Origin: an archaeon
GTDB lineage: Archaea > Asgardarchaeota > Heimdallarchaeia > Hodarchaeales > S146-22
Assembly: GCA_024276395.1 (NCBI GenBank)
Contig: JAJRXH010000053.1
Span: 1 to 11,112 of the forward strand
Reading direction: 5' to 3'
DNA: 11,112 nucleotides
In this document: piece after piece, positions 1 through 6,838 of the stretch
How positions within the stretch are numbered: position 1 is the stretch's first letter
Layout of the letters: each line of letters opens with the position of its first letter
Program-made: the position numbers and the translations under genes
Notes under the pieces: model-generated
The model's input: only the letters and a program-made list of their open reading frames with translations
What the model was told of the DNA's origin: nothing
Database searches by the model: none

Positions 1-403
1 CCTTGCTGACTTAAATAGAACTTGACCAGATAAATCCATAAATGACTATTTTTCTTCCAAGACGGTCTTAAAAGGTAATGAGACATCTCTCAATTGCATG
101 GTTATTAACGAAGAATTGATTGTTGAAGGTTGCACTAACATGAGGAGGTCTTTCAACTTCTCAATTGATGTGCCAACTCTCAAGAATTGCTTGAATGAGA
201 AAGTAATTTTCATTTGGAACCAGCATTGGTGCCTCGTGAAGGACGTAACCATCATCTTCTCAAAAAAATATCAAATTAGAAGATTTATTATTTCATGAAG
301 AATCGGCCAGCGTTTTTGAGTAAGGGACTTAGACGTTGCACAAAGGATTCGCAATGAAATGATGCACTGCTCACGATATTTGAAGGAACAAGTTCGATGA
401 AAA
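1..403. other. Region without a convincing gene
   Basis: Short open frames exist on both strands, a minus frame at 46-255 and a plus frame at 98-298, but they overlap each other and neither has a clear promoter, ribosome site or recognisable motif. The minus frame has a moderately protein-like stretch (EKLKDLLMLVQPS) and could be a remnant. I call no gene here. Confidence 0.5.
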
Positions 404-413
404 ACTATATAAA
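404..413 (+). promoter_or_regulatory. TATA box for the CDC48-N gene
   Basis: The string TATATAAA (406-413), preceded by an A-rich stretch at 400-404, is a very good match to an archaeal TATA box. Transcription would be expected to start about 25 bases downstream, near 435-440. This would give the gene starting at 571 a leader of about 130 bases. The TATA match is seen; the start point and leader length are inferred. Confidence 0.55.
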
Positions 414-441
414 TCATGAATCCATTAAAATTAACATGTTT

Positions 442-460
442 TCTCTTCGACTTGAAGAGA
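442..460 (+). promoter_or_regulatory. Hairpin in the presumed leader
   Basis: TCTCTTC (442-448) and GAAGAGA (454-460) are perfect inverted repeats with a 5-base loop (GACTT). The hairpin lies just after the transcription start predicted from the TATA box at 406, so it would sit at the very 5' end of the transcript. It could affect RNA stability or be chance; it has no following T-tract, so a terminator is unlikely. Confidence 0.35.
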
Positions 461-515
461 TAGTACCATGCAAAAAAATTGTGCTCGGAAGATGATTGTG
501 CCGAATCATCCAATT

Positions 516-543
516 GATAGGATGAGGATGATAGGATGAGGAA
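516..543 (+). repeat. 14-bp tandem repeat before the CDC48-N start
   Basis: The unit GATAGGATGAGGAT occurs at 516-529 and again at 530-543, the second copy ending in AA instead of AT. The repeated GGATGAGG is purine-rich and Shine-Dalgarno-like, giving the leader two possible ribosome-binding stretches. The second copy touches the TTG at 547 and lies about 28 bases from the ATG at 571. Confidence 0.5.
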
Positions 544-570
544 AGATTGCAGAATTATAGGTGCGAGGAT

Positions 571-2556
571 ATGACGACAACCAAGGCGAAAAAGATCGTT
601 TTACAGCTGGTTAAGGGGAATGAAGAACAGAACATGAGAAAATGCACTTTCGTTGCTAGATTAGAGATTCCATTACCAGATGAACTGCAAGATGTGGTTG
701 TTAAGGATGGTGAATGCATCCACGCGTTCTCACTCTCCCATGTTTATAATTTTAGGGTGGTAATAATCACTCCTAATCCAAAAATGGGAACAACTTACTT
801 ACTCACGAAAACTACAAGGTGTTTTATTGAATTGTACAGTGATGTGACTTTGATGTCCTTCATTCATTCATTTCTTCCAGATGTTGATTTAGAAAGGATT
901 TTTAAAGGCGTGTTATCCTTTAAAGATAGTGTTTTCATCCCCCTTGGTCTTGTTGAATTCACACTTCTTGATCGGGTATTTCTTGAGGTAATGAACATTC
1001 TCAAAGCTACAAGAACGTTATTTAAGTTCGTTCATGTCCATCCCACGGTTTTCCAAAATCTCATGCGTCTCCTCTCACAGCAAATATTTAGACACGGTAC
1101 AATTTTAAGTCAAGGTGAAGTATGGCTTCGTGTTCAAGATGCCCAAGAACGCGATGTGGGAAAGGGGAAGGCACGACTTGGAGAACACATCATGGAACAA
1201 ATTGGGATTAATGTGGGTGATGTGGTAGAGATTAAAGGCAAGAAAACTACAGGAGCCATTGCATGGCCTTCCTACATCAAAGATCAGAACGGGGCAATCA
1301 TCAGATTAGATGAGATTACTCGGCGAAATGCAGGAGTTTCAGTAAATGAATCCGTGAAAATAAAAAAAGCTGAGATAGTGATAGCAAAGTCAGTCACTTT
1401 AGTGCCGATAAACATGGTGATTTCGACAAAATACCATGATAAAATAAGATTCACTCTATTGGGAGTTCCAGTCACCAAGGGTGATCAAGTTCTTGCATTA
1501 GGCTTCGATTGGAATGTACCTTTCATCGTAAAGTCAACAATGCCAGAAGGGATCGTTCTAATCACGGACAAAACAAAAATAGTCCTTGATACTACTCCAC
1601 CATCAGATGGAGAACTTCAACTTCAACAACTTCAAGCAGACATGGGAAGATTCAAGGATATTCTCAATGCTTTGAATCAACAGATTAACGTTACCCAATT
1701 TTTAGATGCAATTTCCAACTATTTTATTGGAACTAAGGATGTTAAATTTACCAATGATGAAGAAGCTGCGATCTTTCTCATTCAACTGATAGGACTCATC
1801 AAATTCACATCTCAATTGCCAGATTTCAATGACAGTCTTGGTTTTGATATCAAAACTGATGTACTTGCAAGCGATCCGTTCTTGCAACTCGGCATTACCA
1901 GTCTTTTTTTCAAGGAAATGATTCGATTGTCGTACCATGTCTCAAAAGAACTCGTTTCAAGCAGTACCACGGAAGCTGCATTGCACGTGTCAACGTTAGC
2001 AAAGGAGATTGATACCGAATGGGTAACAAGCACGCTTCATTTCCTGCAAGATTATCAACTTGGCATCTTTAATGCAATGGAAGGTGAGAAAGGCGGTCTT
2101 TTAGATGAGCTCAATCGCGAACTTCGCCAACTTGAAAAAAAATTGCTACAGTTGTCATTTCTTCTAGAAGAAGAGTCTCTAAGGAGAGCGTGGTTTACAT
2201 CCTCGTTCGTTAGCACTCAATGGGCACTGATGACGTTGGATGAAGTTCTTCTTAGGAACGTGCGACATTCTTTAATTGCCAACGTGCTAGAATCCGATAT
2301 AATTCGCATTCTTGCTCAATACTTTAATCCACTCATTGATGCCCACCTCCCTTACATTCTATTCTACCTTAAATCAAATTTACAATTTCATCGATGGCAG
2401 CTAGAAAAAGCGGTGATTGTCTTGCAGATAGCTACATCAATACGTTATCGCATCATTCACCAAACATTAAAAAAATTCCAAAAACGCCAAAAAATGATGA
2501 AAGATTTCTTTAAGGACGTCAAGAACGTGATACTTCGCCATCGTGATGAAATGTAA
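571..2556 (+). CDS. CDC48/VAT N-domain protein lacking AAA+ ATPase domains
   Basis: Residues about 182-340 match the N-domain of archaeal CDC48/VAT (p97). The double-psi barrel half is marked by DVGKGKARL, INVGDVVEIKGKK, the WPSY segment near residue 232 and RRNAGVSV. It is followed by KKAEIVIAKSVTLVP and the second half containing GVPVTKGD and PFIVKSTMP. In the family this domain binds substrates and adaptors at the head of a hexameric unfoldase. Here no Walker A, Walker B or second-region-of-homology motif follows, although CDC48 itself would continue into two ATPase modules. Instead, about 320 residues of mostly helical sequence follow, with a charged heptad-like stretch at about 503-542 and a basic helical tail at about 625-661. 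Residues 1-181 are an unrecognised domain. I chose ATG 571; a TTG at 547 would add eight residues. The frame is intact. The cytoplasmic N-domain assignment is firm; a role as adaptor, decoy or scaffold is only inferred. Confidence 0.85.
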   Translation: MTTTKAKKIVLQLVKGNEEQNMRKCTFVARLEIPLPDELQDVVVKDGECIHAFSLSHVYNFRVVIITPNPKMGTTYLLTKTTRCFIELYSDVTLMSFIHSFLPDVDLERIFKGVLSFKDSVFIPLGLVEFTLLDRVFLEVMNILKATRTLFKFVHVHPTVFQNLMRLLSQQIFRHGTILSQGEVWLRVQDAQERDVGKGKARLGEHIMEQIGINVGDVVEIKGKKTTGAIAWPSYIKDQNGAIIRLDEITRRNAGVSVNESVKIKKAEIVIAKSVTLVPINMVISTKYHDKIRFTLLGVPVTKGDQVLALGFDWNVPFIVKSTMPEGIVLITDKTKIVLDTTPPSDGELQLQQLQADMGRFKDILNALNQQINVTQFLDAISNYFIGTKDVKFTNDEEAAIFLIQLIGLIKFTSQLPDFNDSLGFDIKTDVLASDPFLQLGITSLFFKEMIRLSYHVSKELVSSSTTEAALHVSTLAKEIDTEWVTSTLHFLQDYQLGIFNAMEGEKGGLLDELNRELRQLEKKLLQLSFLLEEESLRRAWFTSSFVSTQWALMTLDEVLLRNVRHSLIANVLESDIIRILAQYFNPLIDAHLPYILFYLKSNLQFHRWQLEKAVIVLQIATSIRYRIIHQTLKKFQKRQKMMKDFFKDVKNVILRHRDEM

Positions 2557-2786
2557 TGGAAAAAATACAGCTAACCTAACCGAAAAACAGCTAGGTAAAG
2601 ACAATTAATTACAACTTCCTAGATGTTGATTAGCTAAGAGGATAAATTTTCAATTGTAGTTTTCATTACATGTAACTCAAAAAAAATCCTCACGTGTATT
2701 TTTTCTAATCATTTATTTTCGAGCATCTGACATCAGTGTTAATGCAACTTGTTCTTTTTGATCTTTTCCTTACAAAACGTCATTAA
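2557..2786. other. Convergent intergenic spacer with T-rich and A-rich runs
   Basis: This spacer separates the plus-strand CDC48-N gene from the minus-strand DUF1152 cluster. It holds an A8 run near 2679-2686 and a T-rich run near 2699-2705. These would be T-tracts on the minus and plus strands respectively, fitting archaeal oligo-T termination in both directions. Termination is inferred from composition only. Confidence 0.3.
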
Positions 2787-2912
2787 TCAACTATTATTCA
2801 CCATGAATATAACATCTTCATCCATCCTCGCTCCATCAGAACCGATACCGACAGAATAGGGAACGATGACGGCGAAACTGACTGAATGAAAGTACCAATA
2901 ATTAGAAAGCAT
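2787..2912 (-). CDS. Possible 41-residue protein downstream of DUF1152
   Basis: This small frame starts ATGCTTTCT and lies nine bases after the stop of the preceding small frame (2922-3092). The middle of the product (FAVIVPYSVGIGSDGARM) reads like a folded protein segment, a beta strand followed by a glycine-rich turn. I do not recognise the family, and no ribosome site is obvious. It could instead be a remnant of a longer gene. The start sits inside a sequence that is duplicated around the start of the preceding frame (2885-2923 versus 3070-3103), which suggests local duplication. Confidence 0.25.
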   Translation of the reverse strand: MLSNYWYFHSVSFAVIVPYSVGIGSDGARMDEDVIFMVNNS

Positions 2913-2921
2913 CACTGCTTA

Positions 2922-3092
2922 TTAGACCACCGTCTGCATGATCCCTTTTGAGTAGAAATCACTCCTTGCACGATAATAATCAGTCATTTCACGCTCATTC
3001 AGGATCCCTTCATTCATCATCATGATGATGCGATGAGCCGTGCCACGTTCCAGCTTAGTAGGAAAGATAAATGAAAGGAAAATAGAAAGCAT
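2922..3092 (-). CDS. Possible 56-residue protein overlapping the DUF1152 stop
   Basis: The ATG overlaps the stop codon of the DUF1152 gene as TAATG, a layout typical of translational coupling. The first dozen residues (MLSIFLSFIFP) are hydrophobic. The rest (KLERGTAHRIIMM, then NEGILNEREMTDYYRARS) is charged and helix-like and resembles real protein more than chance sequence. No family is recognised. The hydrophobic start could be a short membrane helix, or the frame could be the 3' end of a decayed gene that gained a start by chance. The overlap and composition support coding; the small size argues for caution. Confidence 0.4.
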   Translation of the reverse strand: MLSIFLSFIFPTKLERGTAHRIIMMMNEGILNEREMTDYYRARSDFYSKGIMQTVV

Positions 3093-4039
3093 TACTTTTT
3101 ATTTTGTCGATTTACCTTCTCACGATTCCTAGAGGATATTTTATCGTGTTTAGCAAGTATTTTTCTTGCTTCGTCCAGAGATTTTGCCTTCATGATCAAG
3201 CGAGCAAAGTCATTGCTAACAGTTGCTGCAATTTTAGGATCTAAAAAAAACGTTGCTAACTGAAATCCATTGATGAAAGGATTGAAAGACTTATCTGGAT
3301 TGTAAAATGGCGTGTTTGTCACTTGAAGGGGAACTAATGCTGTTCCAGTAGGATATTCCTTTAGCACTTCATTGATTAACATTGCATATTCTGTGAGGCG
3401 CGAGAGTGGGAAAAAAGTTCCTCCGAGAAATCCACCAGCTTGCATCACCTTGAGCAATTGTCCACTGAACTCGTCAAGACTCATGTCCCCATCGCTACAG
3501 GCTGCCGTTATGCCTAACACGCGGTGCCTAATTATTCTCGAGAAATTTCCAAAGGCTAGGGTTGCTAGTGTAATGACATCCTCTTCTAGTGAATGATAGG
3601 GCCTGTCCCTACGGAAGGCAAGACTGTCAGAACCTGCATCAATGAATATCATGGTCTCAATGTTGTTGTCCTTGCAGAGACTGTTGAGACTACTAACCAT
3701 TGCTGGAACACCTCCGGTCACCGATATTAGAAAAACTTTTTCACCTAACCACCTCGACAACACGGCCTCGATGAGACGCTCCTTACGAGAATGACTTTTG
3801 GCATTAACCCACGCTGAAACAGTATCTATTTGTTCGATGTGTTGAAAGGAAGACAGTGGAGATGTGGTCACTCCGCCGTGCATCCATTCAACGTGCGGGT
3901 AGTAGTGTTCCAATGCCCACCGAACATGCAAGGCTGAGATACAGTCGCCACCGCCTCCCATCCCGATGATGAGACATTTTTGGGACTTTCTCATGATGGA
4001 TTCAATACTAATTGGAGATTTATACTGTTGTTGTGTCAT
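3092..4039 (-). CDS. DUF1152 domain protein
   Basis: This 315-residue protein matches the DUF1152 family, found widely in archaea and of unknown function. A glycine-rich nucleotide-binding-like loop, IGMGGGGDCISAL, lies at residues 25-37 after the first beta strand. The family signature FIDAGSDSLAF follows at 132-142, then an acidic segment SLEEDVITLA at 150-159. Length and motif order fit a complete member. The family has a Rossmann-like layout, so a small ligand or nucleotide is plausible, but I do not claim a reaction. The basic tail (KISSRNREKVNRQNKK) may be lineage-specific. The ATG at 4039 is supported by the TATA-like box 22-30 bases upstream, implying a leaderless mRNA; Met16 is a less likely start. 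Two small frames follow, the first overlapping the stop codon. Confidence 0.85.
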   Translation of the reverse strand: MTQQQYKSPISIESIMRKSQKCLIIGMGGGGDCISALHVRWALEHYYPHVEWMHGGVTTSPLSSFQHIEQIDTVSAWVNAKSHSRKERLIEAVLSRWLGEKVFLISVTGGVPAMVSSLNSLCKDNNIETMIFIDAGSDSLAFRRDRPYHSLEEDVITLATLAFGNFSRIIRHRVLGITAACSDGDMSLDEFSGQLLKVMQAGGFLGGTFFPLSRLTEYAMLINEVLKEYPTGTALVPLQVTNTPFYNPDKSFNPFINGFQLATFFLDPKIAATVSNDFARLIMKAKSLDEARKILAKHDKISSRNREKVNRQNKK

Positions 4040-4060
4040 GGTGCACCACTAATCTAATAA

Positions 4061-4069
4061 TTAATTTAA
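4061..4069 (-). promoter_or_regulatory. TATA box of the DUF1152 gene, leaderless
   Basis: On the minus strand TTAAATTAA lies 22-30 bases upstream of the ATG at 4039. This is the spacing expected when transcription starts at or next to the start codon. No Shine-Dalgarno sequence precedes the ATG, which agrees with a leaderless transcript. Confidence 0.55.
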
Positions 4070-4272
4070 TAAGATCGATCAATCAATCAATTTCCGCTAA
4101 TCATGGCATGAAGATGGGAAACTTTCATGAGATGGAGTGTAAGCATAGAAAAGTGGTGATGAATACGCTACTGCAAGTCAAATCATTCGAGATTCTTCGA
4201 TGATACCCAATTTTTTCTCAAGATTTCGTTTATTTGCTTTGCACCCTTCATTCCTAACTAATCATTTGATTT

Positions 4273-4286
4273 CATTTAATTTTTTT
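4273..4286 (+). promoter_or_regulatory. TATA-like box before the truncated frame at 4304
   Basis: CATTTAATTTTTTT lies 18-31 bases upstream of the ATG at 4304, the same geometry as the DUF1152 promoter. It supports the idea that 4304 was once a genuine leaderless gene start. Confidence 0.35.
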
Positions 4287-4303
4287 GGTTTAATGAATCA
4301 AAA

Positions 4304-4366
4304 ATGGATGCCGTTCCAAGCAAAGGAATCCGATACATTCACGTTAACATGCCGATTACCGTAAGA
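4304..4366 (+). pseudogene. Truncated 5' end of a gene cut by a repeat element
   Basis: About 20 codons from ATG 4304 read as plausible protein (MDAVPSKGIRYIHVNM) and have a well-placed TATA-like box. The reading then runs straight into the repeat end GAGAGTTATTCAG at 4367, after which the frame loses protein character and stops near 4489. I interpret this as a gene whose body was replaced by the repeat cluster at 4367-4645. The original gene cannot be identified from this fragment, and the frame could be chance. Confidence 0.3.
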
Positions 4367-4388
4367 GAGAGTTATTCAGTTATCCCGT
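4367..4388 (+). repeat. Isolated end of the MITE-like element
   Basis: These 22 bases (GAGAGTTATTCAGTTATCCC plus GT) match the left end of the 4461-4550 element at all but one position, 94 bases upstream of it. The sequence that follows (4389-4460) is GC-richer and does not resemble the interior of the other copies. This looks like a solo end or a partial copy rather than a full element. Confidence 0.6.
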
Positions 4389-4460
4389 GGTGTAACGGAA
4401 TGTCATCTCGAGGAGCAGCTGGTGGACGACCACTGCCAAGCCCGCACGAAAGATGGGCTC

Positions 4461-4550
4461 GAGAGTTATTCAGTCATCCCGTTATTTAAAAGAGTTTTTT
4501 AAAAACCTACTTGTCCCTTTAAATGCTCCAAGGACAAGTAAATGACTGTC
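4461..4550 (+). mobile_element. MITE-like element, copy 1
   Basis: This 90-bp element begins GAGAGTTATTCAGTCATCCC and ends with CCAAGGACAAGTAAATGACTGTC-like sequence, an imperfect inverted version of its start. Internally ACTTGTCC (4509-4516) pairs with GGACAAGT (4532-4539). Its length, ends, central TTTTAAA runs and CTTTAAA block align with the copies at 6789-6877, 9034-9124 and 10364-10455. It has no coding capacity. No clear target-site duplication is visible. A nonautonomous transposon is the best reading; the transposase that moves it is not in the window. Confidence 0.65.
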
Positions 4551-4559
4551 GCATCTGTG

Positions 4560-4645
4560 GAGGTTACTCCGTTTCCCTCTTCTTTTAAAAAGACTTGTTA
4601 ACAATGTGAATCTCGCATGGATACCCTAAGGACAAGTGAAGTCCC
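4560..4645 (+). mobile_element. Degraded MITE-like copy next to copy 1
   Basis: Nine bases after copy 1, GAGGTTACTCCGTTTCCCTC resembles the element start. After a TCTTTTAAAAA core like that of the 10364-10455 copy, it ends CTAAGGACAAGTGAAG, close to the family end CAAGGACAAGTGAAT. At 86 bp it is the right length. The terminal bases have diverged, so I regard it as an old copy. Confidence 0.4.
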
Positions 4646-4670
4646 TTTTCCACTCATTTATTATCATTTA

Positions 4671-4905
4671 ATGTAATATTATCGATCTATTTCTACATTG
4701 GGAATACGAATCGGAGAATTCGACCACAACCATTAAAAAGTTGGGAGAAAATTGTTTTAATCGAGGCGTAACTGCGAAGTCAATGGAAATAGCGGCAATT
4801 TTCATTAGAAAATCACCACATCTCGTGGTGTTTCCCTTCTTTTTTACCAGTCACTTGTTGAACCTTCACGTCATCATGCACGGGGGATTTCTAAATGACC
4901 CTTGA
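4671..4905 (+). pseudogene. Possible remnant of a coding frame
   Basis: A frame without a good ATG at its front stays open here and reads like protein (IKKLGENCFNRGVTAKSMEI) before a hydrophobic run and a TGA at 4903. Only an in-frame TTG near 4741 or the ATG near 4782 could start it. I cannot name the family. Because the next stretch (4895-5806) is clearly broken coding sequence, this is most simply part of the same decayed region. The hairpin at 4814-4830 lies inside this frame, so one of the two interpretations is probably wrong. Confidence 0.25.
4814..4845 (+). terminator. Hairpin followed by a T-rich run
   Basis: CACCAC (4814-4819) and GTGGTG (4825-4830) form a perfect 6-bp stem around ATCTC. 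A T-rich run (CTTCTTTTTT, 4836-4845) follows. The shape is terminator-like, but it lies inside a possible coding remnant and no intact gene lies upstream on this strand. Confidence 0.3.
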
Positions 4906-5806
4906 AGAGATCATTAAGAAAATTGCCTCAAAGCTTGCAAGGTGAGTGATTGGGAATGATTGAAAAAGTATCAGCATTCTCCCTCTACAAGGCTACTGTT
5001 CATTTCTTTGGCGTGAATGAGAACAACTCTACATTCTGGTGGCGGCAGGACAGCATGGGAATGAAACATGGGTGTCGAAGGTGTTCAAAAGCTTGTTAAG
5101 TTTTTTGTGGGTGATGAGCCTCCATGAAAGAGATACTATCCAAAATCAAGGAATTGTGATTCCTTGCCTGAATGTTTTTGACCTCAACTCGTCGACAAGG
5201 AGTGAACCAGAACATCATGCCAAGGTGTCCTCAAGAAATATTCAAGTGCCTGAAGAATGCAGGCAATCTCTTAAAGTTCCTGATGGGTGGAGCGACCCCA
5301 ATCGGATTGGCAGAAGCAGACATCCTCTCAGCTATTTCTTGATAAAATTGTAAACTGTTACCGTCCAGAGTTGATAGTATTGAGTCACGATTGGGCACTT
5401 CCAACGGAGAAATTTATTATCCATGGAAAGGGTACCTTAAGGAGTCCGACTTGGGTGATGTAAGAGATGTTTTCCGCTTAAGCTACAGTCATCATGATCA
5501 ATTTGGTGAACCAGTATCATTCATCGAACTACGATTCCCACCAGAAAACCACCATGCTAAGAAGCTTGTAAAGATTGTTCCTCAAGTAGTGCTCATCGAG
5601 AAACATGTTATGGGAAATGAGTCTGCAGAGATCAGAGATTCATTTTCTTGTCGATCGTGAATTACTTAAAATCTACAGCAAGCTCACTCACGAGGACAGT
5701 TAGGGATCTAGCTGAGACCTTGAAAAAACTTGGAGCATTTCACCTTTTTCTTGAAATGCCTGATCATGGGGAGGCCTTGAGTGCTAGGAATCACGAATTC
5801 GAATGA
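4895..5806 (+). pseudogene. Heavily decayed gene, family unrecognised
   Basis: Protein-like segments follow one another on the plus strand in changing frames, separated by stops and shifts. They are MTLEEIIKKIASKLAR from 4895 with a stop at 4943; a segment from 4956 containing VSAFSLYKATVHFFGVNENN; KFFVGDEPP near 5100-5123; MKEILSKIKEL at 5124-5156, then a TGA; NAGNLLKFLMGGATPIGLAE within 5172-5342; YRPELIVLSHDWALPTEKF near 5360-5415 in another frame; FRLSYSHHDQFGEPVSFIE within 5472-5530; and TVRDLAETLKKLGAFHLFLE near 5697-5757, ending at TGA 5804. Together they suggest one ancestral protein of roughly 300 residues with several frameshifts and nonsense codons. I do not recognise it. Its tail overlaps the 3' end of the PIN gene on the other strand. 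Two short frames (5039-5353 and 5391-5660) lie within it and should not be taken as intact genes. Confidence 0.5.
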
Positions 5807-6214
5807 TAGGGACTCCACGGTCGTTAAATTCTTTATCAGACCCAACAACTAACGAAGAGTTAGTAACCATTGCAGTAGCCATCGCAAATGCATCAGCCAA
5901 TGATAATCCCCCTTGAGTTTTTATTTCCGCAGCTCTGGTCCACAGCACGTCATCATGACGGACGTCAATGACGGTCATTCCGAATTGAATGAGAACATGT
6001 ACCTTTTCTCTTGCCATTATTGGAGACTTTCGGTGCAAAATGTAATAGAATTCAGAGACGTTAATGATGTTCATGAAGCCCTTCCTTGTTCCATCTTGAG
6101 TCTCCGACAGAAATCTCCTTACTAATTCGCTACCTGGTTCTATCAGAAAAAAACTAAAATTGCCTCAATATCAAAAGTTAACTGTTGAAATACCGCTTCT
6201 TCTCGCCAAATCAT
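5784..6214 (-). pseudogene. PIN-domain (VapC-like) toxin, frameshifted
   Basis: PIN-domain toxins are Mg-dependent RNases with four acidic residues. Reading from ATG 6214, the first strand and acid (FDIEAILVF) are present. The frame then shifts at a run of seven A bases (6147-6153; seven T on the coding strand) and ends at 6143. In the next frame protein-like sequence resumes as LIEPGSELVRRFLSE and joins without a break the segment starting MNIINVSEFYYIL (6074). That segment carries the second acid (E in NVSEF), the third (D in LSLADAF) and the fourth (D in GSDKEFND). All four acids therefore survive, but in two frames. Adding one T to the run would restore a protein of about 140 residues, normal for the family. 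The 96-residue piece at 5784-6074 lacks the first strand and aspartate, so it is unlikely to be active alone. The ATG lies one base after the shifted antitoxin frame's stop, the usual VapBC order. Confidence 0.7.
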
Positions 6215-6285
6215 CTCAGTATCCATGCCTTTCCTCCAACAGCTCGTCAGGTTCCTTGTCTGCTTTTCTTGCCTCTTCAATAAGC

Positions 6286-6477
6286 TCACGAGAGGTCTTT
6301 CGTGAACATGGCTCTTAATGATCCCCATTCATCATCAACCGAGGGAGGAGGCTTTAACAGCATTCCCTCTTTCGTTTCAATCATGAGAACTTTGTCCTTC
6401 AAGTTAAATATTTCTCGTAACTGCTTTGGAATCGTTGCTTGTCCTTTTTTCGTTATCTTAACCACCTTCATTAACAT
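6286..6477 (-). CDS. AbrB/SpoVT-family antitoxin, C-terminal tail frameshifted
   Basis: Residues 3-45 form a swapped-hairpin AbrB/SpoVT DNA-binding domain, with the signature KITKKGQATIPKQLREIF followed by KVLMIETKEGMLLKPP. In VapBC systems this protein represses its own operon and its C-terminal tail neutralises the PIN toxin. The frame stops at residue 63 (FTKDLS then TGA). In the neighbouring frame the expected tail continues as SRELIEEARKADKE and DELLEERHGY, ending at TGA 6216-6218, one base before the toxin ATG. A one-base insertion or two-base loss around 6297-6303 therefore explains the short protein; the original was about 86 residues. The DNA-binding part is intact, so the truncated product might still bind DNA, but the toxin-binding tail is lost. 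Confidence 0.75.
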   Translation of the reverse strand: MLMKVVKITKKGQATIPKQLREIFNLKDKVLMIETKEGMLLKPPPSVDDEWGSLRAMFTKDLS

Positions 6478-6517
6478 CCTACAACACTACCTTGGTAATA
6501 CTTCATCCACGATGTAA

Positions 6518-6838
6518 TACCATTTCCTTCCAAGTAATGCTAATCCCTTCTCCTTTATAAGGGTTGGACTTGCTGCTCAATTAAACGTGGCAGTGAGTAT
6601 TTTTCTTTCTTTCAAGGCCTGAACAAGCATTCCACGTGACGTCTCTTCACTTATAGAAGAACTCACGTCGTTGCTTGTTCGTTCCAATCTTCAAGTTCTA
6701 TATGATTACTGTAATGAAGACATTCTCGTGTTAGGAACACGCAATGATGCAAACATGATGAGATCCATGATAATGCTCTTAAAAGGAGGAGAGCTATTGA
6801 CACATCTTGAATCATTTAAAGGAACGAATGGTCCTTAA
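6518..6838 (+). pseudogene. Gene remnant ending inside a MITE-like element
   Basis: One frame stays protein-like from about 6518 (NPFSFIRVGLAAQLNVAVSI), is broken by TGA at 6620-6622, and continues as SSLIEELTSLLVRSNLQVLY and DILVLGTRNDANMMRSMIML. At 6789 the MITE-like element begins, and the last 16 codons to TAA 6836 are encoded by the element, not by the original gene. No start codon lies in frame at the front, so the 5' end is also missing. The helix-strand-helix texture recalls small regulatory domains, but I cannot assign a family. The most likely history is a gene truncated by the element and then further decayed. Confidence 0.4.

Noticed and set aside
98..298. A 66-residue plus-strand frame with somewhat protein-like composition
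   Set aside because: It overlaps an equally plausible minus frame (46-255); neither has a promoter, ribosome site or recognised motif.
271..513. An 80-residue minus-strand frame
   Set aside because: It covers the TATA box and leader hairpin of the CDC48-N gene and its composition is unlike protein.
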